A stretch of 64,000 nucleotides of DNA. Origin: Fremontodendron californicum. Lineage: Eukaryota; Streptophyta; Magnoliopsida; Malvales; Malvaceae. How positions within the stretch are numbered: position 1 is the first letter of the stretch; each line of letters begins with the position of its first letter. The stretch spans positions 19,160,501-19,224,500 of the forward strand of contig JAULJL010000027.1 in NCBI GenBank assembly GCA_030761205.1, in the 5' to 3' direction. A model generated the notes under the pieces. That model saw only the letters and a program-made list of their open reading frames with translations. It ran no database searches and was not told where the DNA came from. A program made the position numbers and the translations under genes. This document shows, piece after piece, positions 1 to 11,500 of this stretch.

Positions 1-535
1 GCATACAGCACATTTTTTCAAATCACGGGTAAGGCCTCCGGGCACCATTCTTAAAACCTCCAGGCATCATTTTTAAAGTCGCATACAACGCATTTTTCCA
101 AATCACGGATAAGGCATCCGGGCACCATTTTTAAGACCTCTGGGCATAGTTTTTTCTCTTTAAATCATGGATAATACCTCCGGGGACCATTCTTAAGACC
201 TTTGGGCATCATTTTTAAAGTCGCATACAACGCATTTTTCCTAATCACGGATAAGGCCTCCGGCACCATTTTTAAGACCCCCGGGCATAGTTTTTCCAAA
301 TCACGGGTAAGGCCTCCGGGCACCATTCTTAACACCTCCGGACAACATTTTTAAAGTCGCATATAGCGTATTTTTCAAAATCACGGGTAACGCCTCCAGG
401 CACTATTCTTAGGACCTCAGGGCATCATTTTTAAAGTAGCATATAGCGCATTTTTCCAAATCACGGATAAGGCCTCCGGGCACCATTTTTAAGACCTCCG
501 GGCACTATTATTAAGACCTTCGTGCACAATTTTCA
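1..535 (+). repeat. Tandem array in the 3' region of element C
   Basis: Imperfect repeats of the form 'gcatacaacgcattttt', then a 'aaggcctccgggcacc' block, then 'ggcatcatttttaaagtc'. Unit starts are visible at 1, 81, 223, 359 and 439, so spacings alternate between about 80 and about 140 bases. The longer units contain an extra 60-base 'cctccgggcaccat' sub-unit. The array is cut by the left edge of the window. Variable arrays just before the 3' LTR are known for the Ogre/Tat lineage. Confidence 0.85.
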
Positions 536-774
536 CTTTAAAAATTAAACCCGTTTCCTTAAGACGGGTTGAGCCTTGATTAGTCAGGGAACTCAATTTA
601 AGGACAAAATCTTCTATGTATAGTTTTTTCAAAAGGAAAAAAAATGAAAAATGATGAAAAAGAAAAAATAGAAAAAAGAAAACTCCCTTTCCCTTCTCTT
701 CATATGTGATTTCACTAACCGGAAAAATTAGTGTTTGTTTATCTTTGCCTGATTCCTGATTCTCAGCAATAGCC

Positions 775-787
775 AAAGAGGGGCAAC
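775..787 (+). other. Polypurine tract of element C
   Basis: The tract 'aaagaggggcaac' lies directly before the LTR start (TGTAAACACC at 788). Element B has the near-identical 'aaagaggggcagc' at the same place. It should prime plus-strand DNA synthesis. Confidence 0.8.
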
Positions 788-1429
788 TGTAAACACCTAA
801 TTTTGTCCAGACCGCTAAAACAGGTATGTTTTCTTCCTAAATTGATGTTTTAGAATTCTAAAAGGCTTTTCTCATCCTGTAGGTGGTAGTCCAAGACTTA
901 GTCTAAGAAAGCATACAAAAAAGTCAAACTGGAAAAAGTCAACACCAAAAAAGTCAACTACTAAAAAAGTCAACCCACTTTCAAAATCAAGATTTGAAGT
1001 TCAATTGAAAGATGGTGAAAGAATTTTGGCAATACGAGGTCTACATTGAAAAATATGGAGGTCAGAAGTTGGGTTACGGAATCTCAATAGAAAAGAAACC
1101 CTAGTTCGGAAAATTTGGGGAACAATGCTTGAACGATCAAATTAGTCAAAATTGAAGGTCTCAAATGAAAGATAAGCACTGACTACGAGTAGTGGAGAAG
1201 CTACTTGGAACAAAAACTGATAGAAAAGTCAATTCGAAAGAAAATCGAGAATTAGGGTTTTTGGTGAATTTTAGCAAAATTTAGAAAAATTACAGAAATT
1301 GCCCGATTCGGTAGGAATAAAGCTCGTAATTGATGAGGAGTGATTAAAAAAAGATAGCCCAAACCTCAGTTTGAAGAAAATCTGAAAATCGGACTTGTTT
1401 TGAGCAAAACCAGGTTTCGGAGGCAAAAG

Positions 1430-2060
1430 GGCAAAATTGGAAAATTTGAAAAAAATAGCAAATAAACTCCAAAAACTCCAAAAATTCTGAAAATTTGCTA
1501 ATATCATTATGAAATCATTTCAAAGAGATTGGAAAAAGAAAATCTTGATTCAGAGTTCGTTTGCAAAATGGCCAAATCCTGAGCCCACTATGTAGAAATT
1601 CAACAGGATAAATCTCGAAAAAATAGCAAACGAGTTCCGAAAATTTTAAAAATTTTTAGATCTCATTTTTAAATTATTTGGAAGAAATTGGGGAAATAAA
1701 ATTTTGATTCGGAGTTCGTTTGCAAAATGGCCAAAATCCGGGTCCCCTATGTAGTAATTCAAGTAGATAAATCCCAAAAAAAATAGCAAATGAGCTCCAA
1801 AAATTATGAAAACTTACATATCACATTTTTAAATTATTTGGAAGAGATTGGTGAAGAAAAATATGGATTCATAGCTCGTTTAAAAAATGGTAAAGTTCGG
1901 GTGCATAAAAGGGGCAATTTTGGAAATAAATTCGAGATAAATAGCAAATGGACTCAAAAAATTTTGAAAACTTGCAGAATTCATTTTTTTATTATTTCAG
2001 AATTATTGAAAGAATAAAATTTGAATTTAGAGTCCGTTTGCTATTTATTTAGGTTCGGGG
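1430..2060 (+). repeat. Imperfect ~160-base repeats in the LTR of element C
   Basis: About four degenerate units run in tandem. Each carries 'gattcggagttcgtttgc', 'aaaatggccaaatcc' and 'aaatagcaaa' in that order. The same array occurs in both LTRs of element B (9180-9960 and 33160-33950), so it is a family feature. Long open frames across it, mostly on the minus strand, are by-products of the repeat. Confidence 0.8.
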
Positions 2061-2239
2061 GTCAAAAAGGTCATTTTACCGAAAAAACCAAAAAGGGCAA
2101 ATTTGTAAATAAGAAAAATATGAAAGAAGAAGGAATTGCTGGGATTTTTCTTCCCTTGGTTAGCCAGCATAGAGGAGAAGAAGGAAGCTTGATCAATTTA
2201 ATACCTTAGTCACTATCAAGCTCACATGCTACCACTAAC

Positions 2240-2720
2240 ACCTTGCAAATAGTCCCCCCTTCATCCAATGGCTTAGGTGCCTTGTAGGAAAGTTGAATGC
2301 ACCATCCAATGGCCAAATTTAAATGCCAAGATGAATTTTTTATTTTTCATGAAAGAACCCTCATCTAATGGCCAAGAATGGAAGAACACAACTCATCCAA
2401 AGGTGGACATCCATTTGGCCAAGCAAGGAAGTGCATGGGATTGTTCCTTTTCATCCAATGGCTTAGGCCATGTACAAGGGATGAGTACACATGTTAAGGG
2501 CTGGATTTAATCTACAATATGTCATTTTTATGTTGTCCTCATCCAATGACCAAGAATGGAAGAGCACAACTCATCCAAGGGTAGGCATTCAAAGGGGCAA
2601 GTAAGGGAGTGCATGGGATTGGTCCTTTTCTTCATCTAAGGGTTGAGGTTATTACAAGGGCTGAGTACACATCTAAAGGGCTGCTATCAATTGGCAAGAT
2701 GAAATTTTTATGTTGTCATG
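2240..2720 (+). repeat. Degenerate 'tcatccaatggc' repeats in the LTR of element C
   Basis: The phrase 'tcatccaatggc' or a close variant recurs near 2250, 2302, 2350, 2450 and 2539. A longer unit containing 'gaccaagaatggaaga' and 'cacaactcatccaa' is duplicated about 190 bases apart. This block is absent from the LTRs of element B at the matching position, so the LTR interior is hypervariable. Confidence 0.7.
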
Positions 2721-3259
2721 AAAATATCTTAATCTAAAGACCAAAATTGGGGAAGAAAAAAGTGCACATTTGATCCTATGATGGAAAGGCCATTAGGCCA
2801 AGGCAAAGGAAAGGGGGCTGAGCATTTTTTTTCACAAGTTTGGAGTTGGAAACAGTAGCTAAGGGATAAAAAAAAAGGTTTTGATAGAAAAAAGAAAGGT
2901 TTTCAATAAGAGAGCTTGAATGTAGTCATTTCTACCTAGCTCTAGCATGGTTTTCTTCTTGTTTTCTATGTTGATTTCTTGATTTTCCACTTTGTTTTCC
3001 TACTACATTTCTCATAGAAATAAAGTTTTTAAAATGTTTACTTAAGTTTTCATCTCTTCTTCTTCATCAAAATGGTTGAAAACAATTTTTTTTTTTCTTT
3101 TACAAAGTTTGTGCTTGGCCGAATTTGAAGGAATGCTTACCTTAGTTTTTTTTTTTCTTCTTTGCATGTTGTTGTGGAAAAATGATTTTTAGAAGGTTTA
3201 TTTAAGTATTTAAGGTTCTGATTTTTTACAAAAAATGAAGCAAAAGAGGTTGTAATGGC

Positions 3260-3475
3260 TACATGATCTTGATACATATCAAGTGACTATGGTTAGGGGA
3301 AAGGCTATGCCCATTTTTACCAACCATGAAGCTCACTTCTATTTTGTTGAATGGCATGGTTTATTTTCTGATTTTTTTGAAATGGAAAGGCTTTATGATC
3401 TTGACAAGATCAAGTGATTATGGTTAGGGGAGAGGCTATGCCCATTTTGTACCAACCATGGAGCTTAACTTTCAT
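3260..3475 (+). repeat. Tandem duplication with palindromes in the LTR of element C
   Basis: Two copies about 127 bases apart share 'tatggttaggggaaaggc' or a close variant, followed by 'tatgcccatttt' and 'accaaccatg'. Each copy starts with a short palindrome: 'cttgatacatatcaag' in the first and 'gatcttgacaagatc' in the second. Their role is unknown. Confidence 0.65.
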
Positions 3476-3869
3476 TGTTTTGTTTACTAGTTTTTTCTTC
3501 ATATTTTCTTTGCATGTCTATGTTTATTTTGATCAGATTCTTTACATTATATGCTATATTTGATTTTTATATTTTTTTCATGAAATGATATTTCTTTGTA
3601 GGTTTTGGCCCTTATGTTCTCCTTGATTATATTTTGCATTTTGTTTCATGTATCATTCTTTGCATGTTGCCATATTTGCATCACATTTTTACCATATGAC
3701 TATTCGGCTACTCCCATGTTGTTTGCCTTGTATGTGTACTTTCATTTTTGCTTATTGATTTGTTTGCATTTCCATGTTAGGTTTTTGATAGGTCATTCGG
3801 CCATGTTGGATTTTTGGGCATGTTTGCAATATTTCTCATGTTTATTGCCATGCCTTGCTATGCCATTTA

Positions 3870-4250
3870 GTTATTAGGTCATATTAGTATTGTCATGCAT
3901 ATTCAAAACACATTAGGTCTAAGTCACATTTGTATTATCAAGCATTTCATTCATATTAAGTTAGGATAGCATTCATTGTCATGCAAACTCATGCTAGGCA
4001 TTTAGGCCATCTTTGTATTGCCATGCATATTAGGTCTTAAATCATATTGGTATTGCCATGCATTGCTATGTTATATAGGTCTTAGGTCATATTAGTATTG
4101 TCATGCATATTCATAACACATTAGGTCTAAGTCACATTTGTATTATCAAGTATTGCATGCATATTAAGTTAGGATAGCATTTATTGCCATGCAAACTCAT
4201 GCTAGGCATTTAGGTTATTTTGAATTGTCATGCATTTCCTTTGCCATTTA
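3870..4250 (+). repeat. ~208-base tandem duplication in the LTR of element C
   Basis: 'ggtcatattagtattgtcat' occurs at 3877 and again at 4085. In both copies it is followed by 'acacattaggtctaagtcac', 'ttaagttaggatagcat' and 'aaactcatgctaggcattta'. The second copy has small differences. No coding potential is seen. Confidence 0.8.
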
Positions 4251-6333
4251 TGCTTTAGACCATGCATTTCATACATTTCATTTGCTGTATGTTCATGCAT
4301 TCCATGTCATTGCCACTTGATTTGTGACTTAGGCCAATTAATGGCTCAAAGTCATGCGCATTTGAGCATACTTGTGGACAATTAAAAGGTCATCAAATTG
4401 ATTATTCTACCTTTGTGATTTTTTTACTTAGCCAATTTTTGTCCAAGGTTTTTAAATGTTTTAGCTACTGCTTTTAGGTCTTTAGGATGATCTCCAACAA
4501 TTTTTACTTTGATTTTTGAATCACTTTATCAAAGGCAAAAAATGTGTTTTGACAAAACAATTTTTTTCACCCAGTACTCGAACTTCTGCGATGTTTCTGG
4601 GTAGTCATCTTTAATAAAAAAATTAAGCCAATATTCTCTCGTGTATTTTTACATGTTTTGAGTCTCTAGTATTTTTTTTAGATTTTTTTGAATTTTTAAA
4701 AATAGGCTAAAAAATCGTGTGTCAAATTCGGATAGTACAGGCAGATTTGAATTCAAAAGAAAAACAATAGTTGAAATTGGCTAAGGCATTTAAAGGGGGT
4801 TGGTTAGAAGCTGTAGCTACTGTCTTAGGATAGTTTCTAAGCCTTTTTAAGCTTTAAAAATGATTTTATAAATCTCGGGTTTAAGGTGGTCAAGTCCGGG
4901 ATTTTAAACTTAGGAAATTAGATCCATTTTAAAAGGGTTTGGTAGGGGTTTTAATCCTCATTCAAGTTTTTCTTCAAAATTGTTTTCAAATAATCACAAA
5001 GTTTTGTTTTTATAAAATCTAATTTGACATATTTTTCTAAGGTGGCTGGATATCTTTTTAGATATACGGATTTCTTTATTTAGAGGAAAAAATACATTTT
5101 CATGCATTGCATTTTCCATATTCATGCATTTTATTTAATATGTGATTTTTGCTATGATATTTTCCATGGTATTATTATTACTTTGATTTACATTTTATGA
5201 TGTTATATTGTTTGCCATATGATTTTGATTATTTCATGCTATCCTATGCTTTTTATTTAGTTATTTATTCTTGTCACATTATTTAGCATATACTATGTTC
5301 ATGCATTATTTTATTTTTATTTTCATGCATATATCATGAAAGCATTATTTTATGTTTCATGTCATTTCTTGTCAGTTAGATCATATTCCATGTCATTTAG
5401 GTTATATTATTTAGAATATGCCATGTCATTTAAAATATGCCATATCATTTAAAATTGCCATGTCATTTAAATCATTTTATTTCATTTAGAATATATCATG
5501 ATACTTAGGATTTTTCATATTCACCTAGAATATACTATGCCATTTAAATTATGTCATATCATTTAGGTTGCATTATATTATCTAGACTTTGCTATGTTAT
5601 TTTATTTATGTCATACATGTTCATATTCATTTTCTAATTTTTTTTTTTTTTATAAAAAAAAGGATAATGATTTTCAATAAAAAATAAAGATATTCCTGAG
5701 TTAAAATAATTCATGAGTTCTCTACCGGGTTTGCTGGAGGGAATATCATCAATTATCATTAATAAAGGAATATCTTTCTCTCAAAAAATGAGAATGATTC
5801 GAAAAGTTTTCCAAATGAATAAAAATTTCTATATTTTGCCGATTTTGTCGGGGAATATAGAAAAATTTTGAATTAATAAATTTCGGATCATTTTCAATTA
5901 AAAATTGAATTATTTTTCTTTAAATTGGGAATTAACTTGAAATACTAAATTAAAAATCGATTTTTTACCGAGACTTGAGATAACATATGATTAATAAGGT
6001 ACCGTTTTATACGAGTGTTGTGGGGCTGCTAATCCTTCCCCGTACGTAACCGAGTCCCGAACCCGATTCTTTGATTTTCTCTGGTTTATAACGCAGTCTT
6101 GAAATTGGTTTTAAAAATGTTTTAATTAATTTTAAAATATTTTATAAAACTGGTTTTAATAGGTGGCCAACATACCTAGCTAAAAAAGATTGGTGGCGAC
6201 TCCATGTCTTTTTACGAGGCCTTTTCATACCCTCGACCTTTTATTTCAATCTAGAGGAATTAAGTCGTATTTTCCACTGCTTTTTTTCCCCCCTCACTCG
6301 AACGGGTCCCCGCGACGGGATCACGTATCGACA

Positions 6334-7365
6334 CCCCTGGGATCTTGCTAATTAGGGAGGATCTTCTTCAAAACTAAATCACCTTCTCGAAACTCTCTTG
6401 GGCGAACTTTTTTGTTATGTGCCTTTATCATCTGCCTTTGGTACAATTGGCCATGATACAGTGCCGTCATCCTCTTTTCCTCGATCAAATTAAGTTGCTC
6501 ATAGCGGGCTCGAACCCATTATGCTTCTTCTAACTCGACTTCCGTTAAAATTCTCAGAGATGGAATCTCCACTTCAATTGGTAGTACAACTTCCATCCTG
6601 TACACCAAGGAGTAAGGGGTTGCCCCTGTAGAAGTACGTACTGACGTTCTATAGGCATGCAGGGTAAACGAAAGCTTCTCGTGCCAATCTTTGTACTTAT
6701 CAGTCATTTTGGCAACGATTTTTTTTATATTCTTGTTAGCAGCTTCTACTGCTCCATTCATCTTGGGATGGTAAGGCACCGAGTTGTGGTGCCTGATTGA
6801 ACTGAGTGCAAAATTTTTTCATCATGGTATTGTTCAAATTGAGAGCATTATCTGTAATAATTTTCTCCGGGAAACCATATTGGCATATCACTTCTTTTTT
6901 AAAAAATTTACACACCATGGATTTGGTCACACTAGCATAAGAAGCAGTTTCGACCCATTTCGTGAAGTAATCGATCACTACCAAAATGAAGCGATGTCCA
7001 TTCGAGGCTTTAGAAGTAATTGGCCCGATCACATCCATTCCCCACATAGAAAAAGGCCAAGGCGTTGTCATGACATACAGAGCTGTCGGAAGAGCGTGCA
7101 GCTTATCCGCATATATCTGGCACTTATGACATTTTCGAACATACTTGATGCAATCCATTTCCGCAGTCATCCAGTAATAACCTGCTCTCATAATCTGCTT
7201 AGCCATCATGTGGCCGTTTGCATGTGTTCCACACACCCCTTCGTGAACCTCTTCGAGTATTCTTTTAGCTTCAGCCGCTTCGACACATCTTAGAAGTATA
7301 TGATCTCTGCTCCTTTTATACAATATTTCTTTATCCAGGAATAATGCCATCGCCATTCTTCTCAC
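6334..7365 (-). pseudogene. Integrase of element A, broken
   Basis: Ty3/gypsy integrase that would insert element DNA into the genome. From 7365 downward there is an HHCC zinc module (ending KCHKC), then the catalytic core with Asp in 'GMDVIGPI' and Asp in 'IITDNA', and Glu in 'MNGAVEAANK'. A frameshift near 6800 separates the second Asp from the Glu. Stops follow at 6519-6521 and near the left end. The frame, with a recognisable 'GDLVLKKILP' tail, continues to 6334 where the LTR of element C begins. It is homologous to the integrase of element D at 61399-62568. It cannot give a complete enzyme. Confidence 0.85.
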
Positions 7366-7414
7366 AGTTTTTTTTTGTCATTTTTCGCAGCGTGCTCTAG
7401 GTACTGCTGATGTT

Positions 7415-7909
7415 TTATGTATTGTAAGACGTCATGGTACCATGGCCTCCCATCCGGCTCTTCCTCGACATGCATACAATGTGCAGGTGACTCTCGTATA
7501 CTCTGGGCTGGACGTCAGCACTTGTATTTATTTTGAACATTGAGGCCAACGTAGCTAGGGCATCAGACATTTGATTTTCTTCTCGAGGTAAGTAATTGAA
7601 TTCGATCTTTTGGAATTGCTGAACCAATTCCATTATGAACTTGTGGTAGAGGATCAGTTTTGAATCTCTTGTTTCCCATTCTCTTTTCAACTGGCAAATA
7701 ACTAGAGCAGAATCCCCATATACTTCTAACTCGCCTATCTTATTTGCAATAGCCGCTTGAAGTCCCATGACATAGGCCTCATATTCTGTCACATTGTTGG
7801 TGCATCTGAAAGTTAATCTTGCAATAATGGGGCAGTAGTATCCCTCCGGCGATATCAAAACCGCTCCAATGCCATGCCCCAAAGCATTTGATGCTCCGTT
7901 GAAATACAT
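7415..7909 (-). pseudogene. Additional (archaeal-type) RNase H of element A
   Basis: A second RNase H domain placed between the Ty3/gypsy RNase H and integrase, typical of the Tat/Ogre lineage. Visible motifs are 'MYFNGASNALGHGIG', 'NVTEYEAYVMGLQAA', 'VYGDSALVI' and 'LPREENQMSDALATLA'. The first catalytic Asp, present in element D ('FFDGAS'), is Asn here. The domain is otherwise nearly complete. Downstream, the frame to integrase is disturbed near 7390-7415, so I treat it as a remnant. Confidence 0.8.
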
Positions 7910-7912
7910 TTT

Positions 7913-8518
7913 TCATACATCCTTCTTTAACTCTTCACCTTCATCTTCTCGAGAAATAGCCATCAAGTCCTCATCAGGAAAGTCAAACTTTACCAGTTCG
8001 TAATCTTCTGTAGCTCTATCTGCCAGAAATTCGGCCACTGCACTTCCTTTTATGGCCTTCTGCGAGACATAGGTGATGTCATACTCAGAGAGTAGAACCT
8101 GCCATCTTGCTAATCTTCCTGATAACGAGGGTTTCTCAAATATGTACTTAATGGGGTCTAATTTAGCAATAAGTATTGTTGTATGATACAACATGTACTG
8201 GCGGAGCCTACGAGCAGTCCAAGCTAGTGCACAACACACCTTTTCTACTGCTCAGTATTTGGCCTCGTAATCGATAAACTTTTTACTCAAGTAGTAAATG
8301 GCATCCCAATACACATCCCATGGACTTCTCATGTACTGCTAAATACAAAACGAGTGACCTTCCCGGAGTGGGCGGTACCAACATTGGTGGGTTGGTAAGA
8401 TACTCTTTCACTTTATCGAATGCTGCTTGGCAATCTTCATACCATTCACCTAGGTCTCATTTTCTGAGGAGTCTGAAAATCGGATAGCATTTGGCAGTGA
8501 GTTGGGAAATAAAAGGGG
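7913..8518 (-). pseudogene. RT thumb / RNase H of element A, broken
   Basis: Directly after the B insertion the frame reads 'FISQLTAKCYPIFRLLRK', the RT thumb/connection. Next come the RNase H words 'LYLAVHEKSMGCVLG' and 'CCALAWTARRLRQYMLY', then 'SEYDITYVSQKAIKGSAVAE'. Stops and at least one deletion or frameshift lie between 8240 and 8460; only 7913-8239 is cleanly open. It matches element D 60231-60840. Confidence 0.8.
8514..8518 (+). other. Left target-site duplication of element B (AGGGG)
   Basis: The five bases before the LTR of B are AGGGG; the five after its right LTR (37542-37546) are ACGGG. With one mutation these are the 5-base duplication expected for a gypsy integrase. Removing B restores an uninterrupted RT frame in element A, which fixes both boundaries. 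Confidence 0.75.
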
Positions 8519-11500
8519 TGTAGACATCTAATTTTGTCCGGATCACTAAAACAGGTATGTTTTCTTCCTAAATTGAGCTTTCAGAATGTAAAAAGATTTT
8601 TTTCATCCTGCAGGTGGTACTCCGAGACTTAGTTTAACAGGGCGAGCATAAAAAGTCAAACTTGAAAAAAGTCAACCCCGGAAAAAAGTCAACCCCGAAA
8701 AAGTCAACCCTAGAAAGTCAACTACTGAAAAAGTCATCCCACTTTCAAAATCAAGATTTTAAGTTCAATTGAAAAATAGAGAAAGAATTTTGATAATCCA
8801 AGGTCTACATTGAAAGATATGGAGTTCGGAAGTTGGGATTTGGAGATTTAGTAGAAAGGAAACTTTAATCCGAGAAATTTGGGGAAAAGTGCTTAAACGA
8901 TCAAATTGGTCAAAATTGAAGGTTCCAAATGAAATATAAGCACTGAATACAGGTAATGGAGAAGCCACTTGCTAGAAAAACCGAAAGAAAAGTCAATCCG
9001 GGAGAAAACCGAGAATTAGGGTTTTTAGTGGATTTCGATAAAATCGGGAAGAATCACAAAAATGGCCCGACTTGGTAAGACCAAAGCCCCCAATGGATGA
9101 GGAATGATTAAAAAAGGATAGCCCAAGGCTCGGCTTGAAGAAAATCTGAAAATCGGACTTGTTTTGAGCAAAACCGGGCTTCGAAGGCAAAATGGCAAAT
9201 TGGAAAATTTGGGAAAAATAGCAAATGAACTCCGAAAATTCTGAAAATTTGCAAATATCATTCTTAAACCATTTGAAAGAGATTGGAAGAATAAAATATT
9301 GATTCGGATTTCGTTTGCAAAATGGCCAAATCCCGAGCTTCTTTTGTAGTAATTCAAAAAGGAAAATCCCGAAAATATAGCAAATGAACTCCAAATCTTC
9401 TGAAATTTTGTAAATCTCATTTTTAAAATATTTGAAAGACATTGGCAAAAGAAAATCTTGATTCGGAGCTCGTTTGCAAAATGGCCAAATCCCGGGCCTC
9501 CTATGCAATAATTCAAGAAGATAAATCCTGAAAAAATAGCAAATGGACTCCAAAAATTCTGAAATTTTGCAAATATAATTTTTAAATTATTTGGAAGAGA
9601 TTGGAAAAAGAAAGTCTTGATTCGGAGTTCGTTTGCAAAATGGCCAAATCCCGAGCTCTTATGTAGTAATTCAAGCCGATAAATCCCGAAAAAAATACCA
9701 AATGAGCTCCAAAAATTATGAAAACTTCCAGATCACACTTTTAAATTATTTGGAAGATATTGGTGAAGAAAAATCTTGATTTGGAGCTCGTTTAAAAAAT
9801 GGTAAAATGTAGGGGCATAAAAGGGCATTTTTGGAAGAAAAATCCAAATAAACAGCAAACAGACTCGGATAATTTTGAAAACTTCCAGAACTCAATGTTT
9901 TATTATTTTGGAAGTATTAAAAAATAAAAATTGAATTTGGAGTCCGTTTGACATTTATTTGCATCCTGGGGGCAAAATGGTCATTTCACCCAAGCAATCG
10001 AAAAGGGCTTCTTTGGGCCTTTCAAAAAATCAGACTTGGGCTGGAAAATATAAGTGCTGGCCTTCCAAGGCCCAAAGGAAGAAGGAAGCTTCTGATTTTT
10101 CAATCAAATGGCTAAAAATTAAGAGTTAGTTAGAGATTCTCTTTGATCAAGTCATTGTGATTAAGCCACATAGGCCAAGAGAGTGTGTCAACATTATTCT
10201 TGAACAGCTGTAATTTGGGACAGCTTATATGCTAATCTAAGGGTGATAATTTCATGATTTTTTCTCCTTGAATTATTAGCCATTTGATGGAAAATTTCTT
10301 ACAAAAAAATGACAACATTCTTGAGGATTTAGGGGGCATTCGGCCAGCATTTGTAGGAGGTTCAGAATTTCATTTTTACACTTAATTTTTGCTGAGTTCT
10401 CTTGGTTTTTACTTGTTTTTTTCTCTCTTTGATTGAAGGCAAAAAGAAAAAGTTTAGAAAAGAAAGGAAAGTTTGAAGAGATAAAGCTTGAATTATAGCT
10501 TCTTGAGGTTGCTCTTGAGCACCAACTCTTGCACTTTCTTGATTTTCTTTTTGCTATTTTAATTACTATTTAGTGAGTTTCCTTTTTAAATAAATGTTTT
10601 TTATTGTTCTTTTTAAGTTCTTTCTTCATCTCTTTCTTAAATATAATTTTTACAATTTTTTTTATAATATTCTCACCATGGCCGAATGGCCTACAGTTTT
10701 TATTAATGTTGCTGTTTTGGTTTATTTTATCATGTTGTTTATGTTATTTTCTTTTATCTTGATGTTTTAAATGTTATTCTACTTCATATACTTGAGTTCT
10801 ATTTTAATTTGGTTGCTTTGTTTGTTGCCATTTATGTTTTAAATATCATGTTCTTGCATTTTTAATTTTCTGTTTTCATGATGTTTAAATTTGTTGGTGT
10901 TTTAGATTTAGTATATCAAGTGTTTGTGAAAATGCTTGTGTTATTTTTGCATGATTTGAGTGTTATATTTTAGTTGAGCATGTTAGTATATCAAGTGTTT
11001 GTGAAAATGCTTGTTAGTATCTATACTTTGTGTTTGCATGATTTGAGTGTTATATTTTAGTTTTGCATGTTACTATACCAAGTGTTTGTGAAAATGCCAT
11101 GCTTGCTAGTTACATAGGCCATTCGACCACTCCTTGAATTTTTGCATTGTATGTGCATTCTTGCCATGTTAGTTGATAGATTAGAATTTGCATGATATTT
11201 GGTTGAGTTTTTGGTTTAAGCATGCTTTGTGTTTGTGAAAATGCCATGCATATTTTAATTATTAGGTTTGGTTCATTTTGCCATGGATGTTCATGCATTT
11301 TAGGTCTAGGTTGCATTAAATGCCATGCAAGTGCATTTAGGTCTAGGTCACTATATGAATGCCATGCATTTTTTTCATGACATTTAGGTTTAAACTCATG
11401 CATTTCATGCACTATGTTTGCTGTAATTTTTTCATGCATTTCATGTTCATGCCACTTGAATAATGACTTGAGCCAATTAATGGTTTAAAGTCATGCTCTC

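Larger units (their letters stand above)
1..787 (+). mobile_element. Element C, 3' end of internal region (partial)
   Basis: This is the non-coding tail of a plus-strand Ogre/Tat-type element whose body lies left of the window. It holds a tandem array (1-535), then a block (about 545-787) that closely matches the pre-LTR block of element B (about 32210-32509). The block includes the shared stretch 'gagccttgattagtcaggga' and ends in a polypurine tract directly before the LTR. That match and its place next to a 5.5 kb LTR identify it. No protein gene is visible. Confidence 0.8.
788..6333 (+). repeat. 3' LTR of element C (about 5.5 kb)
   Basis: The LTR begins TGTAAACACC after the polypurine tract and ends in ...TATCGACA. 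Its first kilobase and last kilobase align by eye with both LTRs of element B, including the 'ctaattttgtcc' start, the 'aaaagtcaac' run and the 'ggtggcgactccatg' end region. The middle (about 2100-4300) is different sequence. At 6334 the minus-strand pol frame of element A resumes, so C is inserted in A. The 5' LTR of C is outside the window, so its target-site duplication cannot be checked. No gene is supported inside the LTR. Confidence 0.85.
6334..8518 (-). mobile_element. Element A, distal pol segment (Ogre/Tat, minus strand)
   Basis: This is the 3' part of the pol region of a minus-strand Ogre/Tat element: RT thumb and RNase H, an additional RNase H, and integrase. The upstream half lies at 37542-41208. 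Element B (8519-37541) separates them, and the RT frame reads through the two junctions. Element C truncates this segment on the left at 6334. The whole segment is decayed by stops and frameshifts. It is the oldest layer of the nest because B, C and D all interrupt A. Confidence 0.85.

Noticed and set aside
2021..2510. Short plus-strand frames in the LTR of element C (62-77 codons), and 3605-3877
   Set aside because: AT-rich LTR sequence, no homologous frame in the LTRs of B, no motif.
6784..7293. 169-codon plus-strand frame
   Set aside because: Antisense to the integrase of element A; shadow frame.
9025..9553. Minus-strand open frames of 163 and 186 codons in the LTR of element B (and like ones at 33018-33705 and 1271-1507)
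   Set aside because: They lie in the ~160-base tandem array; the translations are repetitive, low in complexity and differ in frame between copies. No family is recognisable.
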